Assembly: GCF_014236855.1 (NCBI RefSeq)
Contig: NZ_CP051261.1
Location: 4,278,001-4,342,000, forward strand
Length of the DNA: 64,000 nt
DNA from: Xanthomonas sp. SI
Lineage (GTDB): Bacteria > Pseudomonadota > Gammaproteobacteria > Xanthomonadales > Xanthomonadaceae
Direction of reading: 5' to 3'
The translations under genes and the position numbers were made by a program. The notes under the pieces were generated by a model. It saw nothing but the letters and a program-made list of their open reading frames with translations. It made no database searches and was not told the origin of the DNA. Within the stretch, counting starts at the first letter, position 1; each line of letters opens with the position of its first letter. Below, in pieces: positions 9,201 to 21,883 of the stretch.

Positions 9201-12200
9201 GTCGCCGCTGGCGAGCGCGCCGTAGCCCAGCGCCGAGGACAGGTAGCCGCTGGCTTCGCTGTAGCCGCCGAGCGCAGTGGCGCCGATGTTGGAAGCGCTG
9301 CTGCGGAAGCCCGTGGCGGTGGCCTGGTTGTCCGAGGCCACCGCTTCGCTGCCGGTGGCGGTGGAATAGGTCCCGCTGGCCTGCGCGCCGGCACCGCTGG
9401 CGGTGGCGCCGATCTCGCTGGCCAGCGCACCGTTGCCGATGGCGATGCTGTCCTGGCCCAGCGCCTGGCTGTCGCTGCCGAGCGCGACCGCATCGCTGCC
9501 GCTGGACACCGCGTTGAAGCCGATCGCGGTGGCGCCGGCGGCCAGCGCATTGGCGCCGCCGCCCAGCGCGGTGCTGCCGTCGCCGATCGCATTGGCCGCC
9601 TCGCCGGCGGCCAGCGCATTGTCGCCTTCGACATAGGCGCCAGCATCGCTGGCGTCGCTACTGCTGGCCTGGAAGTACTTGCTGGTGGTTTCCGCCGCCT
9701 GCTTGACCGCATCGAGCTGGGCGACGTTGACCGCGTCGGTGGCGTCGGTGCCGGCGGCGACGTTGGTGATCTGGCGCTCGTTGCCGGCGCTGCCCACCGA
9801 CACGCTGTAGGCGCGGTCTGCGACCGAACCCGCACCCAGCGCCACGGCGTTGGAGGCGGTCGCCTCGCTGCCCGCGCCGATCGCCACTGCGCTTTCCGCA
9901 TCGGCCAGGCTGTTGGTGCCCAGGGCGATGGTGTTGACCTGGTTGCCCAGCGCCTGGAAGCCCATCGCCACGCTGTAGTTGCCGTAGCCGAACGCACCGC
10001 GGCCCACCGCGGTGGCGCTGAGGCCCGGTGCCCAGCTGTTGAAGCCGATCGAGGTGGCGCCGCTGCCGCTGGCCCACGCACCGGTACCGAATGCCGAGGC
10101 ATTGGTGCCGGTCGCCCAGGCCGAGGCGCCGAACGCCGAGGCGCCGTCGGCGGTGGCCCAGGCGTAGGCGCCGCTGGCAGTGGCGTCGTCGCCGCTGGCC
10201 CAGGCGTTGTCGCCCTGCGCCAGGCTGTAGCTGCCGGTCGCACGCGCCTTGTAGCCGCCGGCGGTGCTGTGGTCGCCGGTGGCCTGCGCGCCATAACCTG
10301 TGGCGGTCGCCAGCGCGCCGGTGGCCTGTGCGCCGGCACCGATGGCGGTGGCGTTCTCGCCGGCGTTGGCGCCGATCAGTTGCGCATTGCCGTCGGCATC
10401 GGTGATCGGCTGGTTGTACTGGTCGAACGCCTGGCCCTGGCCGCCAATGGCGGTGCTGCCGGCGCCGCCGGCGGTGCTGCCGTTGCCGAGCGCGACTGCA
10501 TCGCTGCCGATCGCGGCGGCGCCGCTGCCGTACGCGGCCGCGCCGTTGCCGTAGGCGTTGGCCGCATCGCCTGCCGCGACGGCGCCCTCGCCATCGGCGT
10601 AGGCGCCGACCGTGCCGCTGCCGCTGCTGGTGAAGAACTTGGCGGTGGTCTCGGCGGTCTGCTTCACCGCGTCCAGCTGCGCCACATTGACCGCGTCGGT
10701 GGCCTGGCTGCCGGCGGCGACGTTGGCGATCTGCCGTTCGCTGCCCACATCGCCGACCGACACCGTGTTGGCGCGGCGCGCGACCGAGTTGGAACCCAGC
10801 GCCACGCTGTCGGCGGCGAGCGCGGTGCTGTAGTAGCCGATCGCGGTGCTGTTGGCGCCGCTGGCCCAGGACTCGGCGCCGAGCGCCGTAGCGAAGGCGC
10901 CCGGCGCATAGGCGAAGTAGCCCAGCGCGGTGCTTTCCAGGCCGGAGGCCTCGCTGAGGCTGCCGCTGGCCAGGCTGTAATCGCCCGACGCGATCGCGCC
11001 GGCGCCGAACGCCGCCGAGCTCTCGCCGCTGGCCTGGGTCTGCACGAACAGGCCCAGGCCCGGGATCAGGTCGGCCGGGCCGCCGACGGCGACGCTGCTG
11101 GCGCCGGTCGCCGCGCTCTGCGTGCCGATCGCGGTGGCGTAATCGCCGCTGGCATTGGACACCGCGCCGAACGCCGAGGCCTGCGCGCCGCTGGCATAGG
11201 CGCCCACGCCCACCGCCGAGGCGGCAAAGCCGCCGGCATCGGCGCTGGCGCCCAGCGCGGTGCCGCCGACGCCGGCGCTGGTCGCACCGGTATCCACCGC
11301 CACCCCGCCATTGGTGATCAGCGGGTCGCCGTTCTCGTCGACCGCTACCCCACCCACGGCCACCGCCGCCGGGCCGGTGGCCTGCGCGTTGGTGCCGAAC
11401 GCGGCGCTGTTCTGCCCCGCCGCGACCGCGCCGCTGCCCACCGCGGTCGCCCCGCTGCTCAACGCATCGGCGCCAGCGCCGAGCGCGGTGCTGCCGTTGC
11501 CGATGGCATTGGCCGCCTCGCCCGCGGCCAGCGCATCGTCGCCTTCGACATAGGCGCCGGCGTCGCTGTTGCCGGCGCTGGCCTGCAGATACTTGCCCGC
11601 TTCCTGCAGCTGCGCGACGTTGACCGCATCGGTGGCCTCGGTGCCGGCGGCGACACTGGTGATCTGCCGGGTCAGGCCGCTGGCCACGTCGCCGACAGAG
11701 ACGCTGTTGTCGCGGTCCGCGTAGGAATACGCGCCGAGCGCGACCGCGCTGGATGCGGAACGTTCCTGTGCATCCGCGAGCCAGCTGCTGACCCGCGCGC
11801 CGTAGCCGATCGCGGTCGCGTCGGTGCCGTTGGCCGCGCTGTTGGCACCGATCGCGGTGCTGCTGTCGTGGAACATCGAGGTCACCGCATCGGCGCCGAG
11901 AGCCACGCTGTTGGCGGTCCACGCGGTGGACGCCTGGCCGATCGCCACTCCGCCCTCGCCCGCGGACAGCGCATGGGCGCCGAGCGAGACGGTGTGCGGC
12001 GCGAACGAACCGGCGCTGTGGCCGATCGCCACCGAGTCGACGGCATCGTTATCAAAGCTCGGGAACACGTTGGCGTTGTAGCCCAGCGCGATCGCGTAGT
12101 TGCCCTGGCTCTGCGCGCCCGCGCCCAGGGCGACGCCGCCGACGCCGGTCGCCGCGGCGATGCCGACGCTGTTGCCGGCACTTTCGGCGGCGGTGCTGAC

Positions 12201-14501
12201 GCCGCCGATGGCGACGCTGTCGGTGCCGCTGGCCAGGGCATTCATGCCCATCGCCACGGTGCTGGTCGCGGTCGCCCGCGCGCCGATACCGGTCGCGGTG
12301 GCGTAGTCGCCCGCAGCGCGCGAGCCGTAGCCCACCGCCGTGCCCAGCGCGCCGGACACTTCGGACAGGCCGCCGACCGCGGTGGCGCCGTCCTGGAAGG
12401 TCTGCGCGTGGTAGCCCAGCGCGGTGCTCTGCACGCCGCTGGCGGAACTGCCGGTGCCGACCGCGGTGCTCAGCGCATCCAGCGCCTGCGCGCCGCCGCC
12501 GACCGCGGTGGCCGCAGTGCCCAGCGCCTGCGTGGTCTGCTCGCGACTGCCGACGATGAAACCGTCGTCGTCGTATTCGTAGACGGTGGCGACGCCGCCG
12601 ATCGCGGTCGCCGACTCGCCATTGGCAGTGGCATTGGCGCCGAGCGCGCTGGCGTTCTGGCCATTGGCCACCGCGCCGCTGCCGATCGCCGAGGCGGCGG
12701 TGCCGCCGGCGAAGCTGCTGGAGCCGAGGGCGGTGGCGTAGTCGCCATCGGCCAAGGCGTTGGAACCGGAGGCGGTGGCGTCTTCGCCCTGCGCCAGCGC
12801 GCTGCCTTCGCCGTTGGCGGAGAACAGGCGCGCGGTGGTGTCGGCGACGTTGGCGACCGCATCGAGCTGGTCCAGGTTCACCGCATCGGTGCCCTCGGTG
12901 CCGGCGGCGACGTTGGCGATCTGGCGTTCGTTGCCGGCGCTGCCGACCGACACCGTGTCGGCGCGGTCGGCAGTGGAACCCTGGCCCAGCGCGACGCTGC
13001 CGGCGGCCGACGCCTTGGCGCCGTAGCCCAGCGCGGTGGAGTCCTCGGCCTGCGCCCATGAGGCGCCGCCGAGTGCGGTGCTGGAGTCGCCGTCGGCCGA
13101 ACTGAGCCAGCCGATCGAGGTGGAGAACGCGCCGTTGGCCCAGGCGCCGGCGCCGAACGCCGAACCGCCTTCGCCCTGCGCTTCGGTCGTCAAAAAGCCC
13201 AGCACGCTGCCGCCGACCGCGGTGCTGGATTCGCCGCTGGCCAGGCTCGACTCGCCCACTGCCACGGCACTGCCGCCGCTGGCATTGGCGCCGTAGCCGA
13301 ACGCGGAGGCGAACTCGCCGCCGGCCTGGCTGAAGCCGCCGTTCGCGGTGCTCGCCAGACCGCCAGCTGCGGCGGAGAAACCGGTCGCCGTGCTCTGCAC
13401 GCCGTCGGCGCGCGCGGCGGTACCGAGTGCGGTGGAGAACGCGCCGTTGCCCTGCGCCCCGGCGCCGAACGCGCTGGCGCCCTGCGCCGCGGCGCTGGTG
13501 GTGCCTTCCAGCAGCACCTCGCCGTTCTCGTCGACGATCGACAGCGCACCGCCAACCGCGGTCGCCGAGGCGCCCGTCGCGGTCGCGTTGCTGCCCACCG
13601 AGGTGGCATTGCCGCCGATGCTGGTGGCGCCGCTGCCGAGCGCGCTGCTGCCGTTGCCGATCGCGTTGGCGGCTTCGCCGGCGGCCAGCGCGTTGTCGCC
13701 TTCGACATAGGCCCCGGCGTCGCTGTCGGCGCTGCCGCTGGACTGGAAATACTTGGCGGTGGTGTCGGCGGTCTGCTTCACCGCGTCGAGCTGGGCCACG
13801 TTGACCGCGTCGGTGGCTTCGCTGCCGGCGGCGACGTTGGTGATCTGGCGTTCGGCGCCGGCCTTGCCGACCGATACGCTGTTGTCGCGATCGGCGAGCG
13901 CATCGGCGCCCAGCGCCACGCTGTTCTCGCCCTGCGCCACGGCGGCATTGCCCAGCGCGGTGCTGTTGTAGCCGGACGCGCTGGCGAAGCCGCCGACGGC
14001 GGTCGCGAAGTCGGCATCGGCGGTGGCGCCCAGGCCGACCGCCGCGGTGGCGGTGCCGTTGGCGACGCTTTCGGCGCCGAGCGCGGTCGCGCCGATGCCG
14101 CTGGCGGTGCTGTAGTAGCCGAGTGCAGTGGATTCCAGGCCGTTCGCTTCGCTGAGCGCGCCGCTGGCCACGCTGCCGTCACCGCTGGCGTTGCTGGCTG
14201 CGCCGGTGGCGGTGCTCTGTTCGCCGCTGGCGTTGCTTTCGGCGCCGACCGCGGTGGCGTAGTCGCCGCTGGCGCTGGCGCCGTCGCCGATCTGCAGCGC
14301 CTGCGCCTGTACGGCCGAGGGCAGTACGGATCCGCCGGCGCCCAGCGCCATGGCGATCGCGGCCGACAAGGCCAGGCCCTGCGCGCGCCCAGCCCTGCCT
14401 TCGCGAACGAGCTGGCCGCGGGAATCGCCGCTGGCCAGTTCCGAGGCCACGGTCCACATCCCCAACGCCTTGTTCCAGACCTTGCGATAAATCCGATTCA
14501 T
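6282..14501 (-). CDS. Giant trimeric autotransporter adhesin (YadA/XadA type), 2739 residues
   Basis: Outer-membrane trimeric adhesin for surface attachment and biofilm. The ATG at 14501 has AGGAG upstream and opens an extended signal peptide region (ESPR; MNRIYRKVWNKALGMW), with a hydrophobic core and AVQA cleavage-like site. The passenger is built of YadA-head heptad-like repeats (xxAxGxxSxAxG) broken by nine neck motifs of the form VSVGxxxxERQIxNVAAG...TDAVNxxQL. The last neck leads into a short coiled stalk (DVDARLRDQDRRID) and the YadA beta-barrel anchor ending GAGFGW. Codons upstream of 14501 do not resemble the family and were excluded. Close to XadA in type, but I cannot assign the paralogue. 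Confidence 0.95.
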   Translation of the reverse strand: MNRIYRKVWNKALGMWTVASELASGDSRGQLVREGRAGRAQGLALSAAIAMALGAGGSVLPSAVQAQALQIGDGASASGDYATAVGAESNASGEQSTATGAASNASGDGSVASGALSEANGLESTALGYYSTASGIGATALGAESVANGTATAAVGLGATADADFATAVGGFASASGYNSTALGNAAVAQGENSVALGADALADRDNSVSVGKAGAERQITNVAAGSEATDAVNVAQLDAVKQTADTTAKYFQSSGSADSDAGAYVEGDNALAAGEAANAIGNGSSALGSGATSIGGNATSVGSNATATGASATAVGGALSIVDENGEVLLEGTTSAAAQGASAFGAGAQGNGAFSTALGTAARADGVQSTATGFSAAAGGLASTANGGFSQAGGEFASAFGYGANASGGSAVAVGESSLASGESSTAVGGSVLGFLTTEAQGEGGSAFGAGAWANGAFSTSIGWLSSADGDSSTALGGASWAQAEDSTALGYGAKASAAGSVALGQGSTADRADTVSVGSAGNERQIANVAAGTEGTDAVNLDQLDAVANVADTTARLFSANGEGSALAQGEDATASGSNALADGDYATALGSSSFAGGTAASAIGSGAVANGQNASALGANATANGESATAIGGVATVYEYDDDGFIVGSREQTTQALGTAATAVGGGAQALDALSTAVGTGSSASGVQSTALGYHAQTFQDGATAVGGLSEVSGALGTAVGYGSRAAGDYATATGIGARATATSTVAMGMNALASGTDSVAIGGVSTAAESAGNSVGIAAATGVGGVALGAGAQSQGNYAIALGYNANVFPSFDNDAVDSVAIGHSAGSFAPHTVSLGAHALSAGEGGVAIGQASTAWTANSVALGADAVTSMFHDSSTAIGANSAANGTDATAIGYGARVSSWLADAQERSASSAVALGAYSYADRDNSVSVGDVASGLTRQITSVAAGTEATDAVNVAQLQEAGKYLQASAGNSDAGAYVEGDDALAAGEAANAIGNGSTALGAGADALSSGATAVGSGAVAAGQNSAAFGTNAQATGPAAVAVGGVAVDENGDPLITNGGVAVDTGATSAGVGGTALGASADAGGFAASAVGVGAYASGAQASAFGAVSNASGDYATAIGTQSAATGASSVAVGGPADLIPGLGLFVQTQASGESSAAFGAGAIASGDYSLASGSLSEASGLESTALGYFAYAPGAFATALGAESWASGANSTAIGYYSTALAADSVALGSNSVARRANTVSVGDVGSERQIANVAAGSQATDAVNVAQLDAVKQTAETTAKFFTSSGSGTVGAYADGEGAVAAGDAANAYGNGAAAYGSGAAAIGSDAVALGNGSTAGGAGSTAIGGQGQAFDQYNQPITDADGNAQLIGANAGENATAIGAGAQATGALATATGYGAQATGDHSTAGGYKARATGSYSLAQGDNAWASGDDATASGAYAWATADGASAFGASAWATGTNASAFGTGAWASGSGATSIGFNSWAPGLSATAVGRGAFGYGNYSVAMGFQALGNQVNTIALGTNSLADAESAVAIGAGSEATASNAVALGAGSVADRAYSVSVGSAGNERQITNVAAGTDATDAVNVAQLDAVKQAAETTSKYFQASSSDASDAGAYVEGDNALAAGEAANAIGDGSTALGGGANALAAGATAIGFNAVSSGSDAVALGSDSQALGQDSIAIGNGALASEIGATASGAGAQASGTYSTATGSEAVASDNQATATGFRSSASNIGATALGGYSEASGYLSSALGYGALASGDYGTAVGVGAAASGSGSVALGESSVASGEESVAVGGTSFFGLIPAEASGANSSAFGAGAGATADFSTAIGSLAYASAEDSSAFGYGAYASASNSVALGAGSEADRDNTVSVGSVGSERQIANVAAGTEDTDAVNVAQLDAVKQSADATGKQFKASGGADPADDVGSYVEGNYATAAGEASNAFGTGASAFGSGALAGAQYATASGYNATATGESSTAIGGSLYYTDDAGNVLLDGTTTASEVGATALGAGAQATAAFSSASGAGATASGVQSTANGYKAEATTDYSTAVGAFSSASGTRTSAFGYGAEAAGDYASALGWGSTASGAYASALGHSARATGEDATALGASAWATAAQTTAVGQFAWATAQGGTAIGQDAYAYSGINATALGTSAWASGSNSVALGAGSRASEANVVSVGGGNGVSAPATRRITNVGAAVNATDAVNKTQLDAVAAAAGETSADFQSSGSGVASASGVNSTAAGAGATASGLRSTALGVDSLASGAGATASGASSSASGARSTAIGLQTNAIGENGVALGYNSFVRNSGSNGVAIGANAGVSADNAVALGAGSRVYEADTVSLGSGNGRGGPATRRIVNLTAGSIAAGSTEAINGSQLYQSLSNMATFLGGGAGLGAQGLFVAPTYVIQGASYSNVGDALAALDGKVSELDARSGGTASVSRNARVASVASVAEPESSVATAQAASESATVSGTASTAQVGEAVVADAGASATAVGTAARANDVTGTAIGGSAYAHGPNDTAIGSNAKVNADGSTAVGANSHIAAVATNAVAMGEGASVTAASGTALGQGASATAQGAVALGQGSVADRANTVSVGSAGNERQVANVAAGTQATDAVNKGQLDSGVATAKSYTDTRFNTMADSFDVLRGDVDARLRDQDRRIDRQGAMSAAMLNMATSAAGIRTQNRVGAGVGFQNGESALSVGYQRAFSDRATLTIGGAFSGDDSSVGIGAGFGW
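6637..13890 (-). repeat. Nine neck repeats and roughly 930-bp tandem modules in the adhesin
   Basis: Necks lie at about 13796-13882, 12858-12963, 11610-11712, 10675-10770, 9713-9818, 8777-8886, 7858-7978, 7363-7480 and 6637-6730. Most successive spacings are about 910-960 bp, one is about 1250 bp, and the last two are shorter. Five necks are followed by a nearly identical stalk of the type YVEGDNALAAGEAANAIGNG or a variant. The near-identical DNA over each neck makes module loss or gain by recombination likely. Confidence 0.8.
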
Positions 14502-14526
14502 CGAGTACTGCTCCTCAATAGGCTGG

Positions 14527-14540
14527 TTTTTGGTCAAAAA
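14527..14540 (-). promoter_or_regulatory. Hairpin in the adhesin 5' leader
   Basis: Inverted repeat TTTTTG/CAAAAA with a 2-base spacer, extended by GGC/GCC, lies 26-40 bp upstream of the adhesin ATG and just before the AGGAG sequence. It could act as an mRNA hairpin or a protein site; inference only. Confidence 0.35.
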
Positions 14541-14679
14541 GCCACCCTCGCCCGGCATTCCAGCCGGCCGACCCCCTGTCGGTATTTGCGCCGCATCCCT
14601 GACCCGGAGCGCGAGAGGCGGGTGCCTGTCGCTGCGCGTCTGCCTTGATGAACCAAGACGAAATGCGGAACTGTCTGGA

Positions 14680-14708
14680 GTGTTAACCCCGTATCTTGAG
14701 TACGTCAA
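14680..14708 (-). promoter_or_regulatory. Candidate sigma-70 promoter of the adhesin
   Basis: On the minus strand TTGACG (14703-14708) is separated by 17 bp from TAACAC (14680-14685). The -35 overlaps a small palindrome, GTCAA/TTGAC (14704-14717), a possible operator. It would give a leader of about 170 nt. The -10 match is weak. Confidence 0.4.
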
Positions 14709-15116
14709 GTTTTTGACTAAAAACGGCACGAACAGGGATGGAAATCTCGGATTTACAACTTAATTGTTAATATTTCGATAAATTTCAATCAAAACAAGAC
14801 ATTCCGCCAAATTCTCGGCACGGCACTTGCCATGCGTTGACATCGGGAGGGAGCGACATTCGCTGCTGCGCCAAGGGTTTGACGCAGATCGGGGGTGATG
14901 GCGGAAAGCGGTTGCCGCTGGTCTGAGGGAGGGGCCGCGTTCCGCCGTGCACAAGCGCAACTGCGCAGAACGCGGTCGTTGGCCGGCGGTAGAAGGCGAT
15001 GGCCGGGCAGTCGCCCAGGGATGCGAATCGGGGGTTTTCTTCAGCCGGTTGCAGGCTGCGGCGGCTGGCGGCCACTCGGCGATTCGGGACGGCTCCGGCA
15101 GTTCGCCGAGGCTGCG

Positions 15117-15490
15117 CCCGGACCCTCATCCGGCCCTGCGGGCCACCTTCTCCCGAGGGGAGAAGGGAACAGCCGAGCGCGCAAAGCCCCTCTCCCACCG
15201 GGAGAGGGGTTGGGGTGAGGGTACGGCGCGAAAGCGGCTCGTGGAGTTTGGGTGCACCAGGCTTCGCCCGCACCCTCATCCGCCCCTGCGGGGCACCTTC
15301 TCCCGAGGGGAGAAGGAACAGCCGAGCGTGCAAAGCCCCTCTCCCACCGGGAGAGGGGTTGGGGTGAGGGTGCGGCGCGAAAGCGGCTCGTGGAGTTTGG
15401 GGTGCGAGGCTTCGCCCGCACCCTCATCCGCCCCTTCGGGGCACCTTCCCCCGAAAAGGGGGCCATGGTCCCGAGGGGAGAAGGAAACAG
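15117..15490. repeat. Three tandem intergenic repeat units of about 149 bp
   Basis: Units begin with ACCCTCATCC at 15122, 15272 and 15420, a spacing of 150 and 148 bp. Each unit contains nested hairpins: GCCCC/GGGGC, CCTTCTCCC/GGGGAGAAGG and CCCCTCTCCC/GGGAGAGGGG, and ends TTGGGGTGAGGGT, which complements the ACCCTCA start. The third unit carries a variant with GGGGGCCATGGTCCC. The same units, including the variant, occur at 42537-42870. Such arrays are common between genes in Xanthomonas genomes; no name is assigned. Confidence 0.85.
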
Positions 15491-15545
15491 CCGAGCGTTC
15501 GTAGCCTCTTTGCGCCGGAGGCGCAGGGTGAGCCCGTATCACGCC

Positions 15546-15572
15546 GCCGCGCCCGCCGATGGCGGGCGCGGC
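15546..15572 (-). terminator. GC-rich hairpin 3' of purL
   Basis: Perfect 12-bp arms (15546-15557 and 15561-15572) with a 3-base loop lie 10 bp beyond the purL stop on the minus strand. No T-tract follows. Confidence 0.55.
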
Positions 15573-15582
15573 AGGTAGGCGC

Positions 15583-19638
<4,056 letters not shown>

Positions 19639-19680
19639 GTCCGGGGAACCGTGTGAGGTAAACGGGCTGCGTAGTGTAGC

Positions 19681-19844
19681 CGGGACTCGGGACCTGGGAC
19701 TCGGGACTCGCAAAAGCCGTTTTAAGGGAGCGGGGAAATTCCCAGAAAATCAATGACTAACACACACGCCGCGAACGCCCGAGTCAACGCTCACATGCCG
19801 GGGACGCGCGTTTGCGAATCCCCAATCCCCAATCCCAAATCCCG
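19681..19844. repeat. REP-like doublet between dsbC and purL
   Basis: A GGGACTCGGGACCTGGGACT-type arm at 19681-19710 and an AATCCCCAATCCCCAATCCC-type arm at 19818-19837 flank about 100 bp. The second arm starts within 10 bp of the dsbC stop. It is the largest doublet in the window and its two arms are of different sequence subtypes. Confidence 0.65.
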
Positions 19845-19849
19845 GCCGC

Positions 19850-20650
19850 TTAGCGACTACCGCCCGCCCGACCCGCCTCGGCCGCACGCTTGTCCAGCGC
19901 CTCGCGCAGCTGCGCCGGCGGCAGATAGCCGCCGAGCTGGGTGCCGTCCGGGGCGAAGATCGCCGGGGTGCCGTTGACGCCCAGACGCTGGCCCAGGTTG
20001 TACTGCATGGTCACCGGGTTCTTGCAGCTGGCCGCGCTCGGCACCTTGCCGTTGGCCTTGGCCTCGGTCAGCGCCTTCTTCTTGTCGGCCGCGCACCACA
20101 CCGCGACCATGTCCTTGTAGTCCTGGCTGCCCAGGCCCATGCGCGGGAACGCCAGGTACTCCACCGCGATGCCCTGCTTGTTGAGCTCGGCGATCTCGCT
20201 GTGCAGCTTGCGGCAGTAGCCGCACTCGATGTCGGTGAACACGCTGATGGTGTACTTCGGGTTGGCCGGGGCGAACACGATGCGCTCGGTGCGCGGCGCC
20301 GATTCCAGCAGCTTGCGGCGGTAGTTCAGCAGGCCCTCGCTGGAGGCGAACTGCTTTTCCTGGATGTCGAACGGCTGCGCCTGGAACAGGTAGCGGCCGT
20401 CGTCGGACACGTACAGCACCTGCCCGCCGACCACCACTTCGCGGAAGCCCGGGAACGGCGCGGCGCCGATGAAGTCGGGCTTGAAGTTCGGATCCAGCTG
20501 CAGCAGCGCCGCACGCACGCGCTGGTCGCCCGGGGTACCGGCAGCGGCAGCGGCCGGCTTGGCAGCGGCGCCGGCGGTGGGAGAAGCCGGCTGCGCGCAG
20601 GCGGAAAGGGACGTGGCGCCCAGCAGCGCAAAAAGAGCAAAACGGAGCAT
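19850..20650 (-). CDS. dsbC: DsbC/DsbG-type thiol:disulfide interchange (isomerase) protein
   Basis: Periplasmic disulfide isomerase that rearranges wrong disulfides in exported proteins, which matters for secreted enzymes and LptD-type proteins. The 266-residue product has an N-terminal signal with a lipobox-like LSAC at Cys18, so it may be a lipoprotein, unlike E. coli DsbC. An Ala-rich linker is followed by a DsbC N-terminal dimerisation domain (about 45-115) and a thioredoxin fold with the CGYC active site at residues 143-146. A cis-Pro loop is visible in GTPAIF. It lies between xerD and purL on the same strand, 123 bp after xerD. Confidence 0.9.
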   Translation of the reverse strand: MLRFALFALLGATSLSACAQPASPTAGAAAKPAAAAAGTPGDQRVRAALLQLDPNFKPDFIGAAPFPGFREVVVGGQVLYVSDDGRYLFQAQPFDIQEKQFASSEGLLNYRRKLLESAPRTERIVFAPANPKYTISVFTDIECGYCRKLHSEIAELNKQGIAVEYLAFPRMGLGSQDYKDMVAVWCAADKKKALTEAKANGKVPSAASCKNPVTMQYNLGQRLGVNGTPAIFAPDGTQLGGYLPPAQLREALDKRAAEAGRAGGSR

Positions 20651-20773
20651 TGGCTATCCATGTAGGGCTGCGAATCGGCTGGATTGTCGCATACCGATTG
20701 GTCCGCTCCATGTAGACAGGCTGAGCGGCCACGGCGCGGTCCGCGCAGGCTGACAGGGGCGCCGCCGGGGGCC

Positions 20774-21748
20774 TCAGCCGCGCGGATGGTGCTTGCTGTG
20801 CAGTTTCTGCAGGTGTTCGCGCGCCACCAGGGTGTAGATCTGGGTGGTGGACAGCGAGCTGTGGCCGAGCAGCATCTGCAGCGCGCGCAGGTCGGCGCCG
20901 CGGTTGAGCAGGTGGGTGGCGAAGCTGTGGCGCAGGCCGTGCGGGCTGACCGAGGTGGGGTCGATGCCGGCCAGCGCCGCATAGCGCTTGACCAGGCCCC
21001 AGAACTGTTGCCGGCTCAGCGGACGCCGCGCCGCGTCGATGAACATCGGCACGGTGCCGTCGCTGGCCGGCACCGCCTGCCCCGCCGCCAGCGCCGGCCG
21101 CGCGGTGTCCAGATAGCGCTGCAGCCAGTGCTGCGATTCCTCGCCCAGCGGCACCAGGCGCTCCTTGCTGCCCTTGCCGGTGACCCGCAGCACGCCCTGG
21201 CGCAGGTTCACCGCATTCGCCGGCAGGTTGACCAGCTCGCTGACGCGCAGCCCGGCCGCGTACATCAGTTCGAGCATGGCGCGGTCGCGCAGGCCGGCCG
21301 GGTCGGTGTCGTCCGGCGTCGCCAGCAACGCGTCGATCTGGCTCTCGGCCAGCGCCTTGGGCAGGGAGCGCGGCAGCTTGGGCGGGTCCAGCAGCGCGGT
21401 CGGATCGTCGCTGCGCTCGCCGCGGCGCAGGCGCAAGCCGAAGAATGCGCGCAGCGACGACAGCCAGCGCGCGTTGCTGCGCTGCGAATAGCCCAGCCGG
21501 GTGCGCCAGGCCAGGTAATCGAACAGGGCCTGGCGATCGGCCCCGGGCAGGCCGCCGCCGGCGCCGTCGCGCCAGCGCGCGAAGCCTTCCAGGTCGCGCC
21601 GGTAGCTGTCCAGGCTCTGCCGTGCCAGGCCCTGCTCGGCCCAGGCGGTGTCCAGGAACTGCTGGATCGCGACGGCATCGGCATCGCGCAGCGGGGCGAG
21701 CCGTTGCGCCTGCTGGCGGCGTTCGGCGGGGGTGCGGAGTTCGGGCAT
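20774..21748 (-). CDS. xerD: Site-specific tyrosine recombinase XerD
   Basis: Works with XerC at dif to resolve chromosome dimers under FtsK control. The 324-residue product has an N-terminal SAM-like core-binding domain (about 25-115) and a catalytic domain with the full set Arg168, Lys192, His270, Arg273 ([12 protein letters not shown]), His296 (LLGHSSLS) and Tyr305 (TQIYT). The longer N-terminus compared with the 298-residue E. coli protein is a charged extension before the core-binding domain. XerD rather than XerC is favoured by the adjacent dsbC, a classic xerD-dsbC pair in enterobacteria. Confidence 0.92.
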   Translation of the reverse strand: MPELRTPAERRQQAQRLAPLRDADAVAIQQFLDTAWAEQGLARQSLDSYRRDLEGFARWRDGAGGGLPGADRQALFDYLAWRTRLGYSQRSNARWLSSLRAFFGLRLRRGERSDDPTALLDPPKLPRSLPKALAESQIDALLATPDDTDPAGLRDRAMLELMYAAGLRVSELVNLPANAVNLRQGVLRVTGKGSKERLVPLGEESQHWLQRYLDTARPALAAGQAVPASDGTVPMFIDAARRPLSRQQFWGLVKRYAALAGIDPTSVSPHGLRHSFATHLLNRGADLRALQMLLGHSSLSTTQIYTLVAREHLQKLHSKHHPRG

Positions 21749-21760
21749 CGGGGGAGCTTA

Positions 21761-21786
21761 CGGGACTTGGGACTTGGGACTTGGGA
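21761..21786. repeat. REP-like single arm upstream of xerD
   Basis: Three tandem GGGACTTG units lie 12-38 bp upstream of the xerD start. This is the GGGACTTGGG subtype, also seen as one arm of the dsbC/purL doublet. No partner arm was found. Confidence 0.5.
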
Positions 21787-21883
21787 AAGCCTAGCGCCGA
21801 CTTCGCGCGGCGCAAGGCGGGGGCTGCGCCGATCGCGGTGCCAGCCGGTGACGCGCCGGTGGCGCTGCCGCTAAGCTGTGGCG

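Larger units (their letters stand above)
14502..15116. other. AT-rich upstream region of the adhesin
   Basis: Untranslated upstream region. The stretch at about 14680-14810 is far more AT-rich than its surroundings. It includes the promoter candidate at 14680-14708 and a hairpin at 14527-14540 just upstream of the ribosome binding site. Short open frames occur but none has a credible start or homology. 14840-15116 shows nothing recognisable. Confidence 0.5.

Noticed and set aside
10269..13061. 930-codon plus-strand frame inside the adhesin
   Set aside because: Antisense to the repeat-rich adhesin; its repeats mirror the adhesin repeats and nothing else supports it.
6637..13890. Regularly spaced repeats considered as CRISPR
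   Set aside because: The repeats are coding, about 930 bp apart, and correspond to adhesin neck motifs; no cas genes are present.
15117..15490. Tandem 149-bp units considered as a CRISPR or an origin
   Set aside because: Unit length and nested hairpins do not fit spacers or DnaA boxes, and the same units recur at 42537-42870.
14895..15578. Short open frames through the 149-bp repeat array on both strands
   Set aside because: They run through tandem hairpin repeats and end in repetitive peptide sequence; no homology and no ribosome binding site.
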